Part shown: positions 56,783 through 64,000 of the stretch, piece by piece
Position numbering within the stretch: position 1 is the first letter of the stretch
Layout: each line of letters begins with the position of its first letter
From: Streptomyces ruber
GTDB lineage: Bacteria > Actinomycetota > Actinomycetes > Streptomycetales > Streptomycetaceae
Direction of reading: 5' to 3'
Length of the DNA: 64,000 nt
NCBI RefSeq assembly: GCF_014648075.1
Contig: NZ_BMQK01000003.1
Coordinates: forward strand, 372,001 to 436,000
The notes under the pieces: model-generated
What the model was told of the DNA's origin: nothing
The model's input: only the letters and a program-made list of their open reading frames with translations
The model's database searches: none
Translations under genes and position numbers: made by a program

Positions 56783-56850
56783 GATCGTTTGACCGTTTGC
56801 GCTTGTTGTGATCGAACGATTGACCCGCTGTCACGGGCCGATCAACGATT
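56783..56850 (+). promoter_or_regulatory. Three GATC-containing repeats upstream of the sugar operon
   Basis: GATCGTTTGACC (56783-56794), GATCGAACGATTGACC (56810-56825) and GATCAACGATT (56840-56850) share the elements GATC and ACGATT/TTGACC. ATCGTT (56784) and AACGAT (56815) also make an inverted pair. The spacing of 27 and 30 bases places the sites on nearly the same helix face. This is the natural binding region of the upstream DeoR/LacI hybrid regulator. Confidence 0.6.
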
Positions 56851-56883
56851 CCCGTGTCCGAACAGGAGCCGCGGGAGGTACCC

Positions 56884-58251
56884 ATGCCAGGACTGCCCGG
56901 CCGCCGCTCCGTGCTCGGCGCGATCACCGCGCTCCCGCTGGCCGGCGCCCTCGGCGCCTGCAGCGGGAGCGACGGCAACGGCGGGAGCCGGCGGTCGCGC
57001 GGCACGGGGAGAGCCACCCATGTCACCTTCTGGTCCGCCCTGCGCGGCAGCCAGGAGGTGGTCGACGAGTTCAACCGCACCCACGACCGCATCCAGGTCG
57101 ACTTCCAGCAGATCCCCGCCGGCAACCAGGGCGGCTACGCCAAGCTCAGCAACGCCGCCCGCGCGGGCAACGCCCCGGACGTCGCCACCCTCGAATACCC
57201 GCAGGTGCCCGGCTTCGCCATCGACGGTGTCGCCCGCGACCTCACCGACCTCGTCGACAGCGCGGGCGGGGCGGGCGCCGGCCTGCGCGAGAAGCTGCTG
57301 CCGCAGGCCCTCGCCCTGACCACCTTCGAGAACCGGGTGTTCAGCATCCCCCTCGACATCGAGCCCATGGTCCTGCACTACCGCGCCGACTACTTCGCGG
57401 AGTACGGCCTCGACGTCCCCCGCACCTGGGCCCAGTACGAGGAGACCGCCCGCGTCATCCGCCGCAGGGCGCCGGAACGGCGGATCGCCATCTTCCCCAC
57501 CGACGGCGGCACCCAGTTCGCCGCGTACGCCTGGCAGGCCGGTGCCCGGTGGTTCGACACCTCCCGCGGCGCCTGGAACGTCTCCCTCGCCGACGCCCCC
57601 ACCCGCAAGGTCGCCGCGTACTGGCAGCGCCTCGCCGACGAGGACCTCGTGTTCATGAACGCCTCCGAGGGCCGGCAGCACGACGCCCAGATCGGTCAGG
57701 GCCAGGTCCTGACCCGGCTCAGCGGGGCGTGGGACGCGGGCGCCCAGATGAACGCCCGCCCCGGCCAGAAGGGACAGTGGCGGATCGCCCCGCTGCCGCA
57801 GTGGGACGAGGACGCGTCCCGCCCCGCGGTCGGCACCCACGGCGGGTCCACCTTCGCCGTCACCCGGGACAGCCGGAACCCCGAGGCCGCCCTGGAGTTC
57901 ATCGCCTGGCAGGTCTCCCACCCCGACGCCCTGCGCGCCCGGCTGTCCAGCGGGGCCAGCAGCCAGTACCCCGTCGCCCCCGCGCTCGTCGCCGTCGGCA
58001 GCGAGGCCTTCGACCGCTCGTACTACGGCGGCCAGGACATCTACCGGCTCTTCGCGCAGGAGGCCGAGAAGGTCCGCGACGGCTGGACCTGGGGCCCGCG
58101 CATGACCGCCACCCAGCGGCTCATGCAGGACGGCTTCGCCCGCGCGAGCGGCGGCCAGGGCTCGATCCTCGACGCCGTGCGCGCCGCCGAGGACGGCACC
58201 ATGCCCGACCTCAGGGCCCTCGGTCTCGCCACCACCCGGCACAGCACCTGA
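56884..58251 (+). CDS. Sugar ABC transporter substrate-binding lipoprotein
   Basis: A 455-residue family 1 extracellular solute-binding protein. The N terminus RRSVLGAITALPLAGALGAC is a lipoprotein signal, with an RR pair that may allow Tat export. Binding-domain blocks are HVTFWSALRGSQEVVDEFNR, NAARAGNAPDVATLEYPQVP, FSIPLDIEPMVLHYRADYFA, and GTHGGSTFAVTRDSRNPEAA. It would deliver an oligosaccharide to the two permeases. The ATG at 56884 is chosen over an in-frame GTG ten codons earlier because GGGAGG lies six bases before it. Confidence 0.92.
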   Translation: MPGLPGRRSVLGAITALPLAGALGACSGSDGNGGSRRSRGTGRATHVTFWSALRGSQEVVDEFNRTHDRIQVDFQQIPAGNQGGYAKLSNAARAGNAPDVATLEYPQVPGFAIDGVARDLTDLVDSAGGAGAGLREKLLPQALALTTFENRVFSIPLDIEPMVLHYRADYFAEYGLDVPRTWAQYEETARVIRRRAPERRIAIFPTDGGTQFAAYAWQAGARWFDTSRGAWNVSLADAPTRKVAAYWQRLADEDLVFMNASEGRQHDAQIGQGQVLTRLSGAWDAGAQMNARPGQKGQWRIAPLPQWDEDASRPAVGTHGGSTFAVTRDSRNPEAALEFIAWQVSHPDALRARLSSGASSQYPVAPALVAVGSEAFDRSYYGGQDIYRLFAQEAEKVRDGWTWGPRMTATQRLMQDGFARASGGQGSILDAVRAAEDGTMPDLRALGLATTRHST

Positions 58252-58300
58252 CCTTCGACCTGCTCGTCCGGCCCTGCAGAGAGGCAGGTGACCCGCACCC

Positions 58301-59290
58301 ATGACCACCACCACACCCCCGGTCACCCCGACCGGCGCCCCCCGCGCACCAGGCGACGGAGCCCGGCCCGCACACCGCGTCCGCAAGGTCGCGCGCCGCC
58401 GCGAACTCGGCGCGTGCGCCGCCCTGATGACCCCCTTCCTCCTCCTTCTCACCCTCGTCTTCCTGATCCCCGTCGGCACCGCCGTGTGGCTCAGCTTCTT
58501 CCAGGAGGACCAGCCCGGCCTCGGCTTCGGCCCCGAACGGACGATCTTCGTCGGACTGCGCAGCTACGCCGCCGTCCTCACCGACCCGACCTTCCTCGCC
58601 GGTCTCGGCACCGTCGCCCTGTACTGCCTGGTCTACATCCCGCTCATGGTCGTGGGAGCACTCGCCCTGGCGCTCCTCCTCGACGCCGGCGTGGTCCGGC
58701 TGCGCTCCTGGGCCCAGCTCGGGCTCTTCCTGCCGCACGCGGTGCCCGGCATCATCGCCGCGCTGATCTGGCTGTACCTGTACACGCCCGGCCTCAGTCC
58801 GGTGATCGAGCTGCTCGGCAGGGCGGACATCACCGTGGACCTCCTCGGCGTCCACACCGTCCTGCCGTCGATCGTCAACATCGCCCTGTGGAGCAACCTC
58901 GGCTACAACATGGTGGTCTTCTACGCCGCCCTGCAGGCCGTGCCGCGCGAGGTGATCGAGGCGTCCACCGTCGACGGCGCGGGCCCGGTGCGCACCGCGC
59001 TCCAGGTCAAGACGCCGCTGGTGCGCGCGTCCATCGTGATGGTCGCGATGTTCACGCTGATCTGGGCGCTGCAGCTGTTCACCGAGCCGATGCTGCTCAG
59101 CCAGTCCACCCCGATGATCAACTCCCGTTTCTCGCCCAGCATGTACATCTACGACGCCGCCTTCACCCGCAACAACTACGGTCTCGCCGCGGCCGCCTCG
59201 GTGATCCTGCTGCTCTTCACCATCGCCCTGTCGTACGGCGTCACCCGCTGGACCGGCCGCGCCGGAGCGAACGAGGAGGCGGCCCGATGA
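58301..59290 (+). CDS. Sugar ABC transporter permease, MalF-type
   Basis: A 329-residue permease with six membrane helices (first at about 44-66, LMTPFLLLLTLVFLIPVGTA). VPREVIEASTVDGAGPVRTALQVKTPLV near residue 210 is the EAA loop that docks the ATPase. The N-terminal 40 residues are Pro/Thr/Arg-rich. ATG at 58301, 49 bases after the binding protein gene. No ATPase gene is in the operon; Streptomyces sugar importers of this class share the multitasking ATPase MsiK encoded elsewhere (known biology). Confidence 0.93.
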   Translation: MTTTTPPVTPTGAPRAPGDGARPAHRVRKVARRRELGACAALMTPFLLLLTLVFLIPVGTAVWLSFFQEDQPGLGFGPERTIFVGLRSYAAVLTDPTFLAGLGTVALYCLVYIPLMVVGALALALLLDAGVVRLRSWAQLGLFLPHAVPGIIAALIWLYLYTPGLSPVIELLGRADITVDLLGVHTVLPSIVNIALWSNLGYNMVVFYAALQAVPREVIEASTVDGAGPVRTALQVKTPLVRASIVMVAMFTLIWALQLFTEPMLLSQSTPMINSRFSPSMYIYDAAFTRNNYGLAAAASVILLLFTIALSYGVTRWTGRAGANEEAAR

Positions 59291-60159
59291 GCGACGCCAC
59301 CGCCGCGGGACCCACCGCCGCGCGCCCGGGCCTGCTCGGCCGCGCCGTCGTCCGGCTGGTCGTCGGCGTCTCCGTCCTCTACACCCTGCTGCCCGTGCTG
59401 TGGCTGGTGCTGGCCGCCTCCAAGGACCGCGACGCGCTCTTCGGCAGCGACCTGCTCGCCCTGCGCGACTTCTCCTTCGTCCAGAACGTCCGCGACCTGT
59501 TCGCGATGGACGGCGGGCTGTACGGCCGCTGGTACGTCAACAGCCTGGTGTACGCGGTGCTCGGCGCCGCGCTCGGCGCGCTGATCAGCGTCGCCTGCGG
59601 ATACGCCTTCGACAAGTACCGCTTCCGGCACAAGGAGAAGCTGTTCGGGCTCGTCCTGGCCGCCGTGATGGTGCCGCAGACCGTGCTCGCCCTGCCGCTG
59701 TACCTGATGGCCTCCGAGACGGGCGTGGTGAACACCTTCTGGGCGGTGTTCGTCCCGGTGCTGTTCAACCCCTTCGGCGTCTACCTGGGACGCATCTTCA
59801 GCCAGGGCTACGTGCCCGGCGAGGTGCTGGAGGCCGCGCGGATGGACGGCGCGGGGGAGCTGGCCACGTACTTCCGGGTCGCCCTGCGCATGCTGGCACC
59901 CGGTGTCGTCACCGTCTTCCTGTTCCAGCTCACCGCCATCTGGAACAACTTCTTCCTGCCCATGGTGATGCTGTCCGAACAGGACCTGTACCCCGTCAGC
60001 CTCGGCCTGTACGCCTGGAACAGCGCCGCCACCACGTCCCCCGAGTACTACCCCGTCGTCATCATGGGCTCGTTGCTCGCCGTCGTGCCGCTGATCGTCG
60101 CCTTCCTCCTGCTGCAGCGTTTCTGGCGGTCGGGGCTCACGGCGGGATCCGTCAAGTGA
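59287..60159 (+). CDS. Sugar ABC transporter permease, MalG-type
   Basis: A 290-residue permease with six membrane helices (first at about 20-45, VVRLVVGVSVLYTLLPVLWL). YVPGEVLEAARMDGAGELATYFRVALRM is the EAA loop near residue 190. FFLPMVMLSEQDLYPVSLGL is the usual block that follows. ATG at 59287 overlaps the preceding stop (ATGA). The region right after its stop holds three copies of a 17-base repeat. Confidence 0.93.
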   Translation: MSDATAAGPTAARPGLLGRAVVRLVVGVSVLYTLLPVLWLVLAASKDRDALFGSDLLALRDFSFVQNVRDLFAMDGGLYGRWYVNSLVYAVLGAALGALISVACGYAFDKYRFRHKEKLFGLVLAAVMVPQTVLALPLYLMASETGVVNTFWAVFVPVLFNPFGVYLGRIFSQGYVPGEVLEAARMDGAGELATYFRVALRMLAPGVVTVFLFQLTAIWNNFFLPMVMLSEQDLYPVSLGLYAWNSAATTSPEYYPVVIMGSLLAVVPLIVAFLLLQRFWRSGLTAGSVK

Positions 60160-60174
60160 CCGGGTACCTCGAGC

Positions 60175-60225
60175 GACCGGACACCCCAAGTGACCGGACA
60201 CCCCAAGTGACCGGACACCCCAAGT
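60175..60225. repeat. Three tandem 17-base repeats after the permease stop
   Basis: GACCGGACACCCCAAGT occurs three times in a row (60175-60191, 60192-60208, 60209-60225). Each junction recreates AAGTGACCGG, which is also the sequence around the permease stop codon (60153-60162). The array ends 12 bases before the next start. Confidence 0.9.
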
Positions 60226-60237
60226 GACTGGAGGAAG

Positions 60238-61254
60238 ATGCCCCCGCTCCACCGGCCCCGAGCGGCCCTCGCCCTGTCCCGCGAGGCCGCCGAGGCCGTC
60301 CTCGAACCCCCGGCGCTCGCCGCCCTCGCCGAGGTCTGCGACCTCGCGCCGCTCCCCGTCCTCGACGACCTCACCACCGACCGGGCCCGCGAGGTCCTCA
60401 CCGGCACCGAACTCCTCGTGACCGGCTGGGGCTGCCCGCCCCTCACCGCCGAGGTGCTGGACGGCGCCCCGAAGCTGCGCGCGGTCGTGCACACCGCGGG
60501 CTCCGTCCGGGCCCACGTCACCGACGCCTGCTGGGACCGCGGCATCGAGGTGTCCTCGGCCGCCGCGGCCAACGCGCTGCCCGTCGCCGAGTACACGGTC
60601 GCGATGATCCTGCTCACCGGCAAACGCGTCCTGGAGAGCGCCCGCGACTACCGCGCCGCCCGCGCGCGCGGCGACTTCCTGCGCACCCCCCGCGACACCG
60701 GGAACTACCGCCGCACGGTGGGCATCCTGTCCGCCTCCCTGATCGGCCGCCGCGTCGTCGAACTGCTGCGGCCGTACGACTTCCGGGTGCTGCTGCACGA
60801 CCCCTACGTCAGCGAGGAGGAGGCCGCCGCGCTCGGCGTCGAGCCCGTCTCCCTGCCGGACCTGTTCGCGCACAGCGACGTCGTCAGCGTCCACACCCCG
60901 CTGCTGCCCGCCACCCAGGGGCTGGTCTCCCGTGCACTCATCGCCGCGATGCGCCCCGGCGCCGTGCTCCTCAACACCGCGCGCGGGGCGGTCGTCGACC
61001 AGGACGCCCTGACCGACGCGGCCACCGAGGGCCGCATCCGCGCCGTCCTCGACGTCACCGACCCCGAAGTGCTGCCGCCGGACCACCCCTTGTGGGACTG
61101 CGACAACGTCCTCATCACCCCGCACCTCGCCGGCTCCCAGGGCAACGAATGGCGCCGCCTCGCCGAGCTCGCCGTCGACGAGGTGCGCCGCTGGGCCGCG
61201 GGTGACGGCTTCGCCCACCCCGTACGACACGAAAGGCTGGCGTTCCTCGCATGA
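60238..61254 (+). CDS. D-isomer-specific 2-hydroxyacid dehydrogenase
   Basis: A 338-residue NAD(P)-dependent dehydrogenase. The substrate half includes LLVTGWGCPPLTAEVLDGAP and VVHTAGSVRAHVTDACWDRG. The cofactor half begins GILSASLIGRRVVELLRPYD, where the usual GxGxxG lacks its middle Gly (Ala-Ser instead), then LHDPYVSEEEAAALG. Catalytic residues are Arg in LLNTARGAVVD, Glu/Asp in VLDVTDPEVLPPDHPLWD, and His in LITPHLAGSQGNE. It would reduce or oxidise a sugar-derived 2-hydroxyacid made from the imported glycan (inference). ATG at 60238 follows GGAGGAAG. Confidence 0.92.
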   Translation: MPPLHRPRAALALSREAAEAVLEPPALAALAEVCDLAPLPVLDDLTTDRAREVLTGTELLVTGWGCPPLTAEVLDGAPKLRAVVHTAGSVRAHVTDACWDRGIEVSSAAAANALPVAEYTVAMILLTGKRVLESARDYRAARARGDFLRTPRDTGNYRRTVGILSASLIGRRVVELLRPYDFRVLLHDPYVSEEEAAALGVEPVSLPDLFAHSDVVSVHTPLLPATQGLVSRALIAAMRPGAVLLNTARGAVVDQDALTDAATEGRIRAVLDVTDPEVLPPDHPLWDCDNVLITPHLAGSQGNEWRRLAELAVDEVRRWAAGDGFAHPVRHERLAFLA

Positions 61255-63155
61255 CGACCGTGCCCCCGGCGCGTCCCCTGGCCCTGCCCGCCGACGACCG
61301 CGCCCTCAGCCCGTACACCGGATACACCCGCGCCCACTGGGAGGCCGCCGCCGACGGACTCCTCGCCGCGGCCTGGCGCTACGCCACCCCGGGCGGCGCC
61401 CTGCTCGACCTGCCCGGGAAGCCGTCCGTCTCCGGAACACGCTCCGACGGCCTGGAGGGCTACGCCCGCACCTTCCTCGCCGCGGCCTTCCGTGTCGCCG
61501 GGGCCCACGGCGAGGACCCGCACGGCCGGCTCGACCGTTACGCGGCGGGCCTCGCCGCCGGCACCCGCACGCCCGGCCGCGACGACATGGAGTCCTGGCC
61601 GCTGATCCTGGACCACACCGTGCAGGGCCAGCCCATGGTCGAGTCCGCGTCCGTCGCGCTCGGCCTGCGCCTGACCCGCCCCTGGCTGTGGGACCGGCTG
61701 GACCCCGCCGTCCAGGACCGCGCGGAGGAGTGGCTGCGCGGCGCCCTGCGCCATGTACCGGCACCCAACAACTGGTACCTGTTCCCCTACACCGTGGCCG
61801 CCTTCCTGGAATCGGCCGGCCGCGCTGACGAGGAGACGCGGCGGGCCCGGGAGCGGGCCCTGGACCTGCTGGAGGGCTGGTACCGGGGCGACGGCTGGTA
61901 CGCCGACGGCGACGGCCGCGCCTTCGACCACTACAACGGCTGGGCCCTGCACCTGTACCCGGTCCTGGAGGCCCACCTCGCCGGTGACACCGCGCTCGCC
62001 GGCCACTACGGCCCCCGGCTGCGCGAGCACCTGGAGGGCTTCTCCCACCTGTTCGGCGGGGACGGGGCACCGATCCACTTCGGCCGCTCCCTGACGTACC
62101 GTTTCGCCGCGACGGCCGCGGTGGGTCTGGGCGCCGTCACCGGCCACACCCCGCTCGCCCCCGGTGTCTCGCGCCGTCTGGCGAGCGGGGCGCTGCGGTA
62201 CTTCCTCGACCGGGGCGCGGTCGGCGACGACGGGCTGCTGAGCCTCGGCTGGCACGGCCCGCACGAGGCGAGCCTCCAGCGCTACTCGGGCCCGGCCTCC
62301 CCGTACTGGGCGTCCAAGGCGTTCGTCTGCCTGCTCGCCCCGGAGGACCACCCGCTGTGGACGGTCCCCGAGGAGGCGGCGCCCGTCGAGGAGGCCGACC
62401 GGGTGCTGGCCCTCCCCGCGCCCGGCCTGCTGGTGCAGTCCACGCGCGCGGACGGGATCGTACGGCTGCACAACCACGGCAGCGACACCGTGCGCCCGCA
62501 CGGGGGGGAGTCGGCCGCGCAGGACTCCCCGCACTACGGCCGGCAGGCGTACTCGACGGTCACCGGACCGACCGCGCCGGGGAACGTCCCCGACAACCAC
62601 TTCGCCGTCGAGGTGGCGGGAGTGCCCAGTGTGCGCCGCCGCGTTCACCCGCTGGGCGCCGGTGACGGCTGGGCGGCGTCCTGGCACCGGCCGGTGTTCG
62701 CCTCCGGCCCGCCGATGGTGCCGGGGCTGCGCGTCACGAGCGTGGTCGTGGCCCGGGGCCGGTACGAACTGAGGGTGCACCGTGTGGTGGGCGCGCCGCC
62801 CGGGGCCCGTGCCGTCCAGACGGGCTGGGCGACCGGCCCCGAGGAGCGGGTGCGGAGCCTGCTGCGCGGACTGCACGGCTGGGCCGGGCAGGACGAGCTC
62901 CGCGCACCGCAGGGCACCGCGTACACCCCCTGGGCCCGCGTCCCGCGCCTGACCGCACCGGTCGAGGGCACCGCCGTGTACGCCTGCCTGGCCGTGCTGA
63001 CGGCGGAGGAGGACGACGCACCGCTCGCGCGCGCGGCGGAGGTGGAGACGGCGGACGCGCACGGAGTCACGGTGCGCTGGGCGGACGGCACCGTCACCCG
63101 GGTCGGCTTCGCCCCGGCCGCCGCGGCCGTCTCCGTGACCGTGACCGAGGAGTGA
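61251..63155 (+). CDS. DUF2264 protein, probable glycan-degrading enzyme
   Basis: A 634-residue protein of the DUF2264 family. The N-terminal two-thirds form an alpha/alpha toroid: AHWEAAADGLLAAAWRYATP, DGLEGYARTFLAAAFRVAGA, NNWYLFPYTVAAFLESAGRA, GDGWYADGDGRAFDHYNGWA near residue 215, and GAPIHFGRSLTYRFAATAAV are the conserved blocks; the last third is beta-rich. The family is related to glucuronidase/lyase-type enzymes (I recall GH154, unchecked). It has no signal peptide, so it degrades the imported sugar in the cytosol. ATG at 61251 overlaps the dehydrogenase stop (ATGA). Last gene of the operon; an 8-bp hairpin follows. Confidence 0.88.
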   Translation: MTTVPPARPLALPADDRALSPYTGYTRAHWEAAADGLLAAAWRYATPGGALLDLPGKPSVSGTRSDGLEGYARTFLAAAFRVAGAHGEDPHGRLDRYAAGLAAGTRTPGRDDMESWPLILDHTVQGQPMVESASVALGLRLTRPWLWDRLDPAVQDRAEEWLRGALRHVPAPNNWYLFPYTVAAFLESAGRADEETRRARERALDLLEGWYRGDGWYADGDGRAFDHYNGWALHLYPVLEAHLAGDTALAGHYGPRLREHLEGFSHLFGGDGAPIHFGRSLTYRFAATAAVGLGAVTGHTPLAPGVSRRLASGALRYFLDRGAVGDDGLLSLGWHGPHEASLQRYSGPASPYWASKAFVCLLAPEDHPLWTVPEEAAPVEEADRVLALPAPGLLVQSTRADGIVRLHNHGSDTVRPHGGESAAQDSPHYGRQAYSTVTGPTAPGNVPDNHFAVEVAGVPSVRRRVHPLGAGDGWAASWHRPVFASGPPMVPGLRVTSVVVARGRYELRVHRVVGAPPGARAVQTGWATGPEERVRSLLRGLHGWAGQDELRAPQGTAYTPWARVPRLTAPVEGTAVYACLAVLTAEEDDAPLARAAEVETADAHGVTVRWADGTVTRVGFAPAAAAVSVTVTEE

Positions 63156-63201
63156 ACGTGCTCCCGGCCGGCTGATCCGCGTCTCCGGTCCGACGCGCCG
63201 C

Positions 63202-63221
63202 CCGGCGGACCAATCCGCCGG
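63202..63221 (+). terminator. Hairpin after the sugar operon
   Basis: CCGGCGGA (63202-63209) pairs with TCCGCCGG (63214-63221) around CCAA, about 45 bases after the DUF2264 stop. Confidence 0.6.
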
Positions 63222-63250
63222 TTACCGTCACCGGCTCCGTTACCTATGGG
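63222..63250 (+). promoter_or_regulatory. Candidate promoter of the hemerythrin gene
   Basis: TTACCG (63222-63227) and TATGGG (63245-63250) are separated by 17 bases and lie about 60 bases before the hemerythrin start. Both hexamers are only moderate matches. Confidence 0.4.
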
Positions 63251-63308
63251 GCGGCGGCGCACAGCTCCCGTCGCCGCCCCCCTCACCGCCTGCAGCAAGG
63301 AGTCTTCC

Positions 63309-63872
63309 GTGGGACACGGCGGAGACGTCATTCACGAACTGACCACCGACCACCGCGAGGTCGAGGAGATGTTCCAGCAGATCGAGGCCCTGCCGTCCGG
63401 CCACAGCCGGCGCAAGGAACTCGCCGACCAGGCCACCATCGAGCTGGTGCGCCATGCCGTCGCCGAGGAGATGTACCTGTACCCGGCGGTGCGCAAGACC
63501 CTTGCCGACGGGAACGGCATCGCCGACAAGGAGATCGACGACCACTCCGCGGCCGAGCTCACCATGAAGGAGCTGGAGCGCTGCCGGGCCGACGACCCGC
63601 AGTTCGACCGGCTGATGCTCCAGCTGATGAGCGAGATCCGCGACCACGTGGCGGACGAGGAGGGCAACCTCTTCCGGATGATGCGGCAGTCCTGCGCCGC
63701 CGACGAGCTGAACCGGCTCGGGGACAAGGTGCGCATGGCGAAGAAGACGGCGCCGACCCGGCCGCACCCTTCCGCCCCGGACACCCCGCCCGGCAACAAG
63801 CTCCTCGACCCGGGCGCCGGGATGATCGACCGGCTGCGTGACGCGCTGACCGGACGCGGCAAGTCCGGCTGA
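63309..63872 (+). CDS. Hemerythrin-domain protein
   Basis: A 187-residue protein with a four-helix hemerythrin domain. Metal-ligand residues are visible: VIHELTTDHREVEEMFQQIE (His and Glu), ELVRHAVAEEMYLYPAV (His, Glu, Glu), and LMSEIRDHVADEEGNLFRMM (His, Asp/Glu); DDHSAAELTMKELE lies between. It would bind a di-iron centre and sense or scavenge oxygen, NO or peroxide in the cytosol. The last 45 residues are a Pro/Lys-rich tail. The GTG at 63309 has AAGGAG seven bases upstream; a longer frame from 63246 passes through the promoter and is rejected. Confidence 0.92.
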   Translation: MGHGGDVIHELTTDHREVEEMFQQIEALPSGHSRRKELADQATIELVRHAVAEEMYLYPAVRKTLADGNGIADKEIDDHSAAELTMKELERCRADDPQFDRLMLQLMSEIRDHVADEEGNLFRMMRQSCAADELNRLGDKVRMAKKTAPTRPHPSAPDTPPGNKLLDPGAGMIDRLRDALTGRGKSG

Positions 63873-63899
63873 GGCCACCGGGCCGCCGCGACCGGCCGG

Positions 63900-64000
63900 C
63901 TATCCGTCGTTGTCGCGCCACCGGCCCCCGGTGGGCCGGGTGTCGAAGCGGGTGGCCGACACGGCGTTGCCGGCGAGGTCGTTGTCGGAGGCCTGGCCGC
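63900..64000 (-). CDS. C-terminal end of an unidentified protein, partial
   Basis: The minus strand reads ...QASDNDLAGNAVSATRFDTR followed by PTGGRWRDNDG and a TAG stop at 63902-63900. Only about 32 residues lie inside the window. The Asn/Asp/Gly/Thr-rich end resembles the tail of a secreted beta-rich protein, but no family can be named. Confidence 0.6.
   Translation of the reverse strand, partial: GQASDNDLAGNAVSATRFDTRPTGGRWRDNDG

Larger units (their letters stand above)
56366..56883. other. 518-base gap between regulator and sugar operon
   Basis: Apart from the 111-base tandem repeat and the repeated operator-like sites near its right end, this gap shows no gene. The last 110 bases are markedly less GC-rich and contain the promoter of the sugar operon. 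Confidence 0.7.

Noticed and set aside
56337..57125. Repeat protein with 37-residue units on the minus strand
   Set aside because: It is the translation of the 111-base DNA repeat; it overlaps the sugar operon promoter and binding-protein start and has no start signal.
60175..60225. CRISPR array
   Set aside because: The 17-base units are directly adjacent with no spacers, only three copies, and no cas genes exist nearby. The 13-mers at 25045 and the 111-mers at 56431 are rejected for the same reason.
1..64000. tRNA, rRNA, insertion sequences, phage genes or attachment sites
   Set aside because: Scanning for CCA-ended cloverleafs, rRNA core sequences, transposase or integrase motifs and terminal inverted repeats gave nothing convincing.

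Overview
The window is a 64 kb piece of actinomycete chromosome, almost certainly Streptomyces. GC content is very high, GTG and TTG starts are frequent, and start/stop codons often overlap as ATGA or GTGA. The gene families are typical of the genus: a two-operon crtEIBV/crtYTU carotenoid locus, an S1 protease with a chitin-binding tail, a GH64 glucanase, a PhoD phosphatase and a desferrioxamine-type siderophore importer under an iron box. I saw no rRNA, tRNA, CRISPR array, transposase, integrase or replication origin. Both ends cut through genes.

Layout, left half. 1-1263: two subunits of a molybdenum hydroxylase (FAD subunit cut by the left edge). 1444-13563: small metabolic and stress genes (aldo/keto reductase; nucleotidyltransferase-like/BON/metallophosphoesterase operon; SDRs, SRPBCC proteins, a CrtI-like oxidoreductase, CsbD, a YihY-type membrane protein). 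13799-17780: a tightly coupled five-gene operon with a 62-residue peptide, an unknown protein, two related all-helical proteins and a serine hydrolase; it looks like a peptide-centred system I cannot assign. 17794-23882: secreted enzymes. 23942-28419: Fe-siderophore ABC transporter behind a near-consensus DmdR/IdeR iron box.

Layout, right half. 31034-34250: a PP2C phosphatase, a cobalamin-binding protein with the Wx9EH photoreceptor signature, and a STAS antagonist form one operon next to crtEIBV (34456-39537) and crtYTU (39912-43886). This suggests light input through B12 and a partner-switching cascade. 43909-53710: an eight-gene exopolysaccharide locus. It combines a PelF-type GT4 glycosyltransferase, a large multi-spanning membrane protein, sugar-nucleotide enzymes, a GH114 galactosaminidase-like lipoprotein, a spherulin-4/GH135-like protein and an Agd3/CE18-like deacetylase. 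This is the enzyme set known from fungal galactosaminogalactan and bacterial Pel. 55223-63155: a DeoR-HTH/LacI-sensor hybrid regulator, a sugar ABC transporter without an ATPase, a 2-hydroxyacid dehydrogenase and a DUF2264 protein form a carbohydrate-uptake operon. The window ends with a hemerythrin protein and the tail of another gene.

The strongest leads are (1) the bacterial galactosaminogalactan-like locus, (2) the B12-photoreceptor/PP2C/STAS operon beside the carotenoid genes, and (3) the uncharacterised peptide operon at 13.8-17.8 kb. The sequence also holds unusually long perfect bidirectional terminators, several short tandem-repeat arrays at gene junctions, and a perfect 111-bp duplication upstream of the sugar operon. 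All functions are inferred by reading motifs; no database search was run.
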